Assembly: GCA_023142835.1 (NCBI GenBank)
Contig: JAGLIS010000033.1
Span: 1 to 8,934, forward strand
Length of the DNA stretch: 8,934 nt
Source of the DNA: Candidatus Pacearchaeota archaeon
GTDB lineage: Archaea; Nanobdellota; Nanobdellia; Pacearchaeales; GW2011-AR1
Reading direction: 5' to 3'
The notes under the pieces are model-generated. The model was not told where the DNA came from, made no database searches, and saw nothing but the letters and a program-made list of their open reading frames with translations. A program made the translations under genes and the position numbers. Shown piece after piece: positions 6,118 through 8,934 of this stretch (position 1 is the stretch's first letter; each line of letters starts with the position of its first letter).

Positions 6118-7440
6118 ATGTTGAATAAATCTGGTACGACTCAATGGACTATTGGAAAGCTTATGATAATAGTTTTGTTATTTATTGTTTTGGTTTTGAT
6201 TGTTTATAGTGTTTTGATGAGAGGATTAAATCCTTTGATTGAAAAAGATGAAGAAATGTTTGATAGTAATTTTAGTAATAATTCTTATATTAATTTCAAT
6301 AATAATTCTACTGTTGCTGATTTTCCTGAATTGTATACGATTCAAGGATTTGGAGTAAATATACATTCGCAAAGTTACACTTATGAAGATCTGGATATGA
6401 TGGAGGAGGCAGGTTTTAAAATCATTAGAACTGATATGCTCTGGCATGAAATTGAAAAAGAAAAAGGAGTATATGATTTTTCTACTTTTGATCAGTTATT
6501 AAGTGAATTGGATAAAAGAAATATAAGGCCTTATTTAATTTTAGATTATGGTAACCCTCTTTATGGATGTACAACTAGTGTTACAACAACACAATGTATG
6601 GAAGGATATAAAAATTTTATAAAAATGGCTGTTGCGAGATATAAACAATACAATCCTATATGGGAAATTTGGAACGAGCCAGATGTTATACATTTTTGGT
6701 ATCCTCAACCGGCTTATCAGGAATATACAAACCTTGTGAAAGAAGCTGTTTTTGTTATTAAATCTGTTGATCCACGGGCTGTTGTGATAGGTCCTGCTGT
6801 TGGTAATCTAAATTATCCTTATCCATTTCTTGAGGAATGTTTTAAGAGAGGTTTGTTGGATTATGTTGATGCAGTTTCTGTCCACCCATATAGAGAGCCT
6901 CCGCTGGAATCAGTAATAGATGATTATGCAAATTTACGAAATTTAATAAAACAATATAATCCTGACAACCCCGACATTCCTATAATTGCCGGTGAATGGG
7001 GGGAGTCTTCTTCGCAATCCTTGAGGAATGAAGAAAATCAGGCTAAGTATTTATTGAGGGAGTTTCTAATAAATCTTTATCAAGGAATACCTGTTACGAT
7101 ATGGTATAAATGGAAAGATGACGGAACGTCTGATAAAAAAAATGATAATTGGGGAATGATTACGAGAGAGAATTTCACTGCAAAACAGGCATTAAACTCA
7201 TTTACTGAAATGACAAAAATTTTGCAAGATACTGATTTTATTGAAAGAATAAATTATTATGATTCTGAAGTGTTTCTTCTTTTGTTTAAAAATAACTTTA
7301 CCAGTAAATATATCTTTGTGGGATGGAGTTCAGGTGAAGAAAAAAAGATTAATTTTTCTGACGGAAATATGGTTACTTTAACTGATTGTCCTGAGTTTAT
7401 GGAAATTGACGAGATTCCGAATTTTGTTAATTTGAATTAA
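6118..7440 (+). CDS. Clan GH-A glycoside hydrolase (GH39/PslG-like) on a pilin-type membrane anchor
   Basis: A 440-residue protein. MLNKSG is a class III signal peptide (cleavage after Gly6) followed by a hydrophobic helix (about 15-34). A short asparagine-rich stalk (about 49-65) has four N-glycosylation sequons (N51, N54, N62, N63). Residues about 74-400 form a TIM-barrel glycosidase: GFGVNIH at strand 1, IRTDMLWHEIEKEKGVYDF, the acid/base Glu187 in IWEIWNEPD, SVHPY, and the likely nucleophile Glu293 in IAGEWGES. The roughly 106-residue spacing and the overall pattern recall GH39 enzymes such as PslG, but GH5-type cellulase is possible. The enzyme would face outside, bound to the membrane or built into a pilus, and cut polysaccharide. 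The start at 6118 is preferred over an upstream TTG at 6106 because it matches the paralogous start at 7741. Codon use beyond the stalk is much richer in A than in neighbouring genes. Confidence 0.88.
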   Translation: MLNKSGTTQWTIGKLMIIVLLFIVLVLIVYSVLMRGLNPLIEKDEEMFDSNFSNNSYINFNNNSTVADFPELYTIQGFGVNIHSQSYTYEDLDMMEEAGFKIIRTDMLWHEIEKEKGVYDFSTFDQLLSELDKRNIRPYLILDYGNPLYGCTTSVTTTQCMEGYKNFIKMAVARYKQYNPIWEIWNEPDVIHFWYPQPAYQEYTNLVKEAVFVIKSVDPRAVVIGPAVGNLNYPYPFLEECFKRGLLDYVDAVSVHPYREPPLESVIDDYANLRNLIKQYNPDNPDIPIIAGEWGESSSQSLRNEENQAKYLLREFLINLYQGIPVTIWYKWKDDGTSDKKNDNWGMITRENFTAKQALNSFTEMTKILQDTDFIERINYYDSEVFLLLFKNNFTSKYIFVGWSSGEEKKINFSDGNMVTLTDCPEFMEIDEIPNFVNLN

Positions 7441-7503
7441 TTTTTACGTGCGGGAAAAGTATATATTGGGAAATTATATTTTATGTTTAAATTTTAAAAA
7501 GGG
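7441..7503. other. Short AT-rich spacer between glycosidase gene and second cassette
   Basis: This 63-base stretch starts with a run of five T just after the glycosidase stop, which could act as a simple archaeal oligo-T terminator, and continues as AT-rich sequence. No convincing gene, hairpin or TATA box with a matching start codon is seen; an ATG at 7482 ends after four codons. Confidence 0.4.
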
Positions 7504-7513
7504 TTTAGGAATC

Positions 7514-7521
7514 TTTATTAA
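7514..7521 (+). promoter_or_regulatory. TATA box of the second cassette
   Basis: TTTATTAA is centred about 26 bases before the ATG at 7543, so that codon should be at the very 5' end of the message. The same box and spacing occur in copy 1 (6027-6035 to 6057). Confidence 0.55.
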
Positions 7522-7542
7522 TCTCTTTAGTATGTTTTTGTT

Positions 7543-7599
7543 ATGGAAAAGAAAGTTGCAAGCAACTATTATATTCCATTTTGTATGGGGGAAAAATAA
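7543..7599 (+). CDS. Putative leaderless 18-residue leader peptide
   Basis: ATG at 7543 lies at the predicted transcription start and opens a frame MEKKVASNYYIPFCMGEK that ends 2 bases before the microprotein ATG at 7602. A perfect dyad AGTTGC-AA-GCAACT (7554-7567) lies inside it. A ribosome starting here would end beside the next start codon, consistent with translational coupling. Nothing in the peptide is recognised, and the frame is short enough to be chance; the support is only promoter spacing and tight junctions. Confidence 0.3.
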   Translation: MEKKVASNYYIPFCMGEK

Positions 7600-7601
7600 A
7601 A

Positions 7602-7739
7602 ATGGAGCTGGAGGAGATAGTAAGAATAGCTATTGTTATTATTGTTTTGGTGATTATGGTCGTGGCGATAGCTTTATTTAATGAAAAGGGTGGAGAGCTT
7701 TTGGATTCTATAAGAAATGTTTGGAGGTTTGGAAGATAA
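7602..7739 (+). CDS. 45-residue single-span membrane microprotein
   Basis: The protein has a short acidic start (MELEEIVR), one hydrophobic helix (about 8-25, IAIVIIVLVIMVVAIALF) and a C-terminal tail GGELLDSIRNVWRFGR. The tail is conserved at protein level in the truncated copy at 6057-6116, where most changes are conservative, supporting real coding. It has no class III motif before the helix, so it is not an obvious prepilin. Its TAA is followed after one base by the ATG of the next gene, so the two are probably coupled and may act together, for example as an assembly helper or membrane partner of the pilin-like protein; this is inference. A GGGGG (7587-7591) 10 bases upstream is only a weak ribosome site. 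The overlapping frame 7448-7681 is less plausible. Confidence 0.6.
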   Translation: MELEEIVRIAIVIIVLVIMVVAIALFNEKGGELLDSIRNVWRFGR

Positions 7740-7740
7740 G

Positions 7741-8934
7741 ATGTTGAATAAGCGAGGGACTACTCAGTTGGCTATTAGTAAAATTATAACAATGGTTTTG
7801 TTGCTTATTTTTCTTACTTTGGTTGGTTTTAGTTTTTCAAAGGAGGGATTAAATTTAATTGAAAAGATTGAGGGGAAGATTGATGAGGTTCTACTTTGGT
7901 TGGAGTTTGGAGATAGTGGAGGGGTTGAAGGTGATTGTGTAGATTATTTTGTAGATGTCGAAGATATTGGTGAAGGAATGGTTACTCGTTGTAAAGGGAG
8001 TTGTAGTGTCAAGTTCGAAGAAGGTTTATTTTCTGGAGAGAATTTTAATATGACTGGAGAGAGTTTATTTATTAAAAGGGGTTCGGATGGAGATAAAATT
8101 TTGGATATTATTGATAATCTCCCTTTGGCGATTAAAGAGAGGGAAGTGAATAAATTTTTGATGGAAGATTATGAAAAATATATTGGTTTTTTAGAGGATG
8201 AATCTTTTATGAGTTCTGGGATTTTATCTATTAATATTTTGGTAAAGCAGGATTTTTTGGTATCGAAATTTGTTAGATATTTTAAGTTGGAAAGTGGTGT
8301 ATGGTTTGAGGAGAAAAATAATGAATGGGAAGAAAAAAAATGGGATAGGGAGATTGAAGGTTTAAATAAAGTTTATTCTGAGTCTGAAAATATATTAAAT
8401 ATAGATGGTAGTGTTTTATATAGGATTGGTACTCCTGATGATTTGATAATGGGTTATCGTACAGAAGATGGAGATATAGTTTCTTTGGAAGATATTAAGG
8501 CTGGAGAAGATTCTTATAAACTGTTAGATATTTTTAATGGAAATTCTAAAAGGATAGAAAATGATAAGGATTTTAAACTTTTTCAAGATTGGTTTTTTTC
8601 AGAGAAGGAGAAAATAAAGGAACATCAAGATTTTTTAAATAATGGATTAGAGGAAGCGGAGAAGTTATTACTTTCTGAATCTTTTGGAGATTTTGAGGGA
8701 GATCCATATAATTTGTTTTTAGATAGAGCTTCTGATGGAGAAGGAGTATTTTATTTTAAAACTTCAAGCGAGAGATATGGGTTGAAGGGGGAGGAATTGA
8801 ATTTGGTTAAGGGTGAAGGTGATAGTGGATGGAAATCTACCAATTATCAAATATTATCGTTGTCTGATGAGGAGTTTGAGGAGAAAAGTAATATCCATAA
8901 GGTAAGGAAATTTTTAGGGGGGTTGAGATGTTAA
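7741..8934 (+). CDS. Acidic surface protein of unknown function with class III pilin-type N-terminus
   Basis: A 397-residue protein starting MLNKRG, with likely prepilin-peptidase cleavage after Gly6, then TTQLAIS and a hydrophobic helix (about 15-32). This N-terminus is paralogous to that of the glycosidase at 6118. The remaining 360 residues are strongly acidic, rich in E, D and K, and mostly predicted helical with some strand-like stretches (SLFIKRG, GILSINILVKQ, GVFYFKTSSERYG). Cysteines at 66, 84 and 88 lie close to the membrane helix, and one more is the final residue, Cys397. I do not recognise a family or catalytic motif. The start at 7741 is preferred over the ATG at 7717 because it matches the paralogue and directly follows the microprotein stop. 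GGAGGT at 7723-7728 lies 12 bases upstream. The stop codon TAA is the last triplet of the window, so the gene is complete. Confidence 0.8.
   Translation: MLNKRGTTQLAISKIITMVLLLIFLTLVGFSFSKEGLNLIEKIEGKIDEVLLWLEFGDSGGVEGDCVDYFVDVEDIGEGMVTRCKGSCSVKFEEGLFSGENFNMTGESLFIKRGSDGDKILDIIDNLPLAIKEREVNKFLMEDYEKYIGFLEDESFMSSGILSINILVKQDFLVSKFVRYFKLESGVWFEEKNNEWEEKKWDREIEGLNKVYSESENILNIDGSVLYRIGTPDDLIMGYRTEDGDIVSLEDIKAGEDSYKLLDIFNGNSKRIENDKDFKLFQDWFFSEKEKIKEHQDFLNNGLEEAEKLLLSESFGDFEGDPYNLFLDRASDGEGVFYFKTSSERYGLKGEELNLVKGEGDSGWKSTNYQILSLSDEEFEEKSNIHKVRKFLGGLRC

Larger units (their letters stand above)
6017..6250 (+). repeat. Promoter/leader/signal-peptide cassette, copy 1
   Basis: This stretch matches 7504-7870 in two blocks. 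The first (6017-6063 against 7504-7549) differs by only a few bases and one indel. The second (about 6066-6250 against 7685-7870) covers the tail of a small frame, the TAAGATG junction and the signal peptide plus membrane helix, with similarity fading towards its end. Copy 1 lacks about 137 bases that copy 2 has between the blocks. After about 6250 the two downstream genes show no resemblance. Confidence 0.7.
7504..7870 (+). repeat. Promoter/leader/signal-peptide cassette, copy 2 (full length)
   Basis: The longer copy of the cassette at 6017-6250. It holds the TATA box, a leaderless 18-codon frame, the 45-residue microprotein gene and the class III signal peptide plus membrane helix of the next gene. 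The microprotein tail and the junction GAGGTTTGGAAGATAAGATG (7724-7743) are nearly identical to copy 1. Confidence 0.7.

Noticed and set aside
7448..7681. 77-codon plus-strand frame over the spacer and microprotein region
   Set aside because: It has no promoter or ribosome site, a low-complexity protein sequence, and conflicts with the 45-residue membrane frame whose tail is conserved in the second cassette.
7717..7740. Upstream ATG for the last gene, adding MFGGLEDK
   Set aside because: It lies inside the conserved microprotein tail, is not present as an ATG in copy 1, and gives an acidic n-region unlike pilin-type signals.
1..8934. Search for CRISPR arrays, tRNA/rRNA genes and insertion sequences
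   Set aside because: No regularly spaced repeats, no cloverleaf-like or rRNA sequence and no transposase or terminal inverted repeats were seen by eye; the only clear duplication is the cassette pair.

Overview
The window looks like a piece of an AT-rich archaeal genome, most likely a DPANN lineage of the Woesearchaeota/Pacearchaeota type. The grounds are: archaeal TATA-like boxes about 26 bases upstream of start codons (leaderless transcription), an archaeal FlaI/GspE-type secretion ATPase with its TadC/FlaJ-type membrane platform, class III (pilin-type) signal peptides of the NK-x-G type, and a coding strand strongly rich in T and G. The lineage is inferred from style and gene type; no 16S or marker gene is present.

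Layout. Positions 1-441 (minus strand) hold a coiled-coil protein and possibly the first codons of another gene. A short divergent promoter region (442-599) separates these from a plus-strand locus: the pilus/secretion ATPase (600-2873); a 49-residue ribbon-helix-helix (RHH) protein (2913-3062); a cytidine-deaminase-fold enzyme resembling guanine deaminases (3059-3496); and a 719-residue TadC/FlaJ-like membrane protein (3493-5652). The last three overlap by ATGA junctions and so form one tightly coupled unit, which starts from its own promoter carrying a repeat-rich candidate operator.

Downstream lie three genes whose products start with class III signal peptides: a short six-cysteine pilin-like protein (5692-6015), a clan GH-A glycoside hydrolase on a pilin-like anchor (6118-7440), and a 397-residue acidic protein of unknown function (7741-8934). 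The last two are preceded by diverged copies of one promoter/leader cassette. One copy carries a 45-residue single-span microprotein gene (7602-7739); the other keeps only its C-terminal tail (6057-6116).

How it may work together (inference): the ATPase and platform protein would assemble or export the three pilin-like proteins once a prepilin peptidase, not in this window, has cleaved them. The glycosidase would be displayed at the cell surface, which fits a host-attached or polysaccharide-using lifestyle. The RHH protein probably represses its own transcript and thereby the deaminase and platform gene. The most unusual points are the RHH-deaminase pair wedged between ATPase and platform genes, and the duplicated promoter/microprotein/signal-peptide cassette carrying unrelated payloads, one with foreign-looking base composition.
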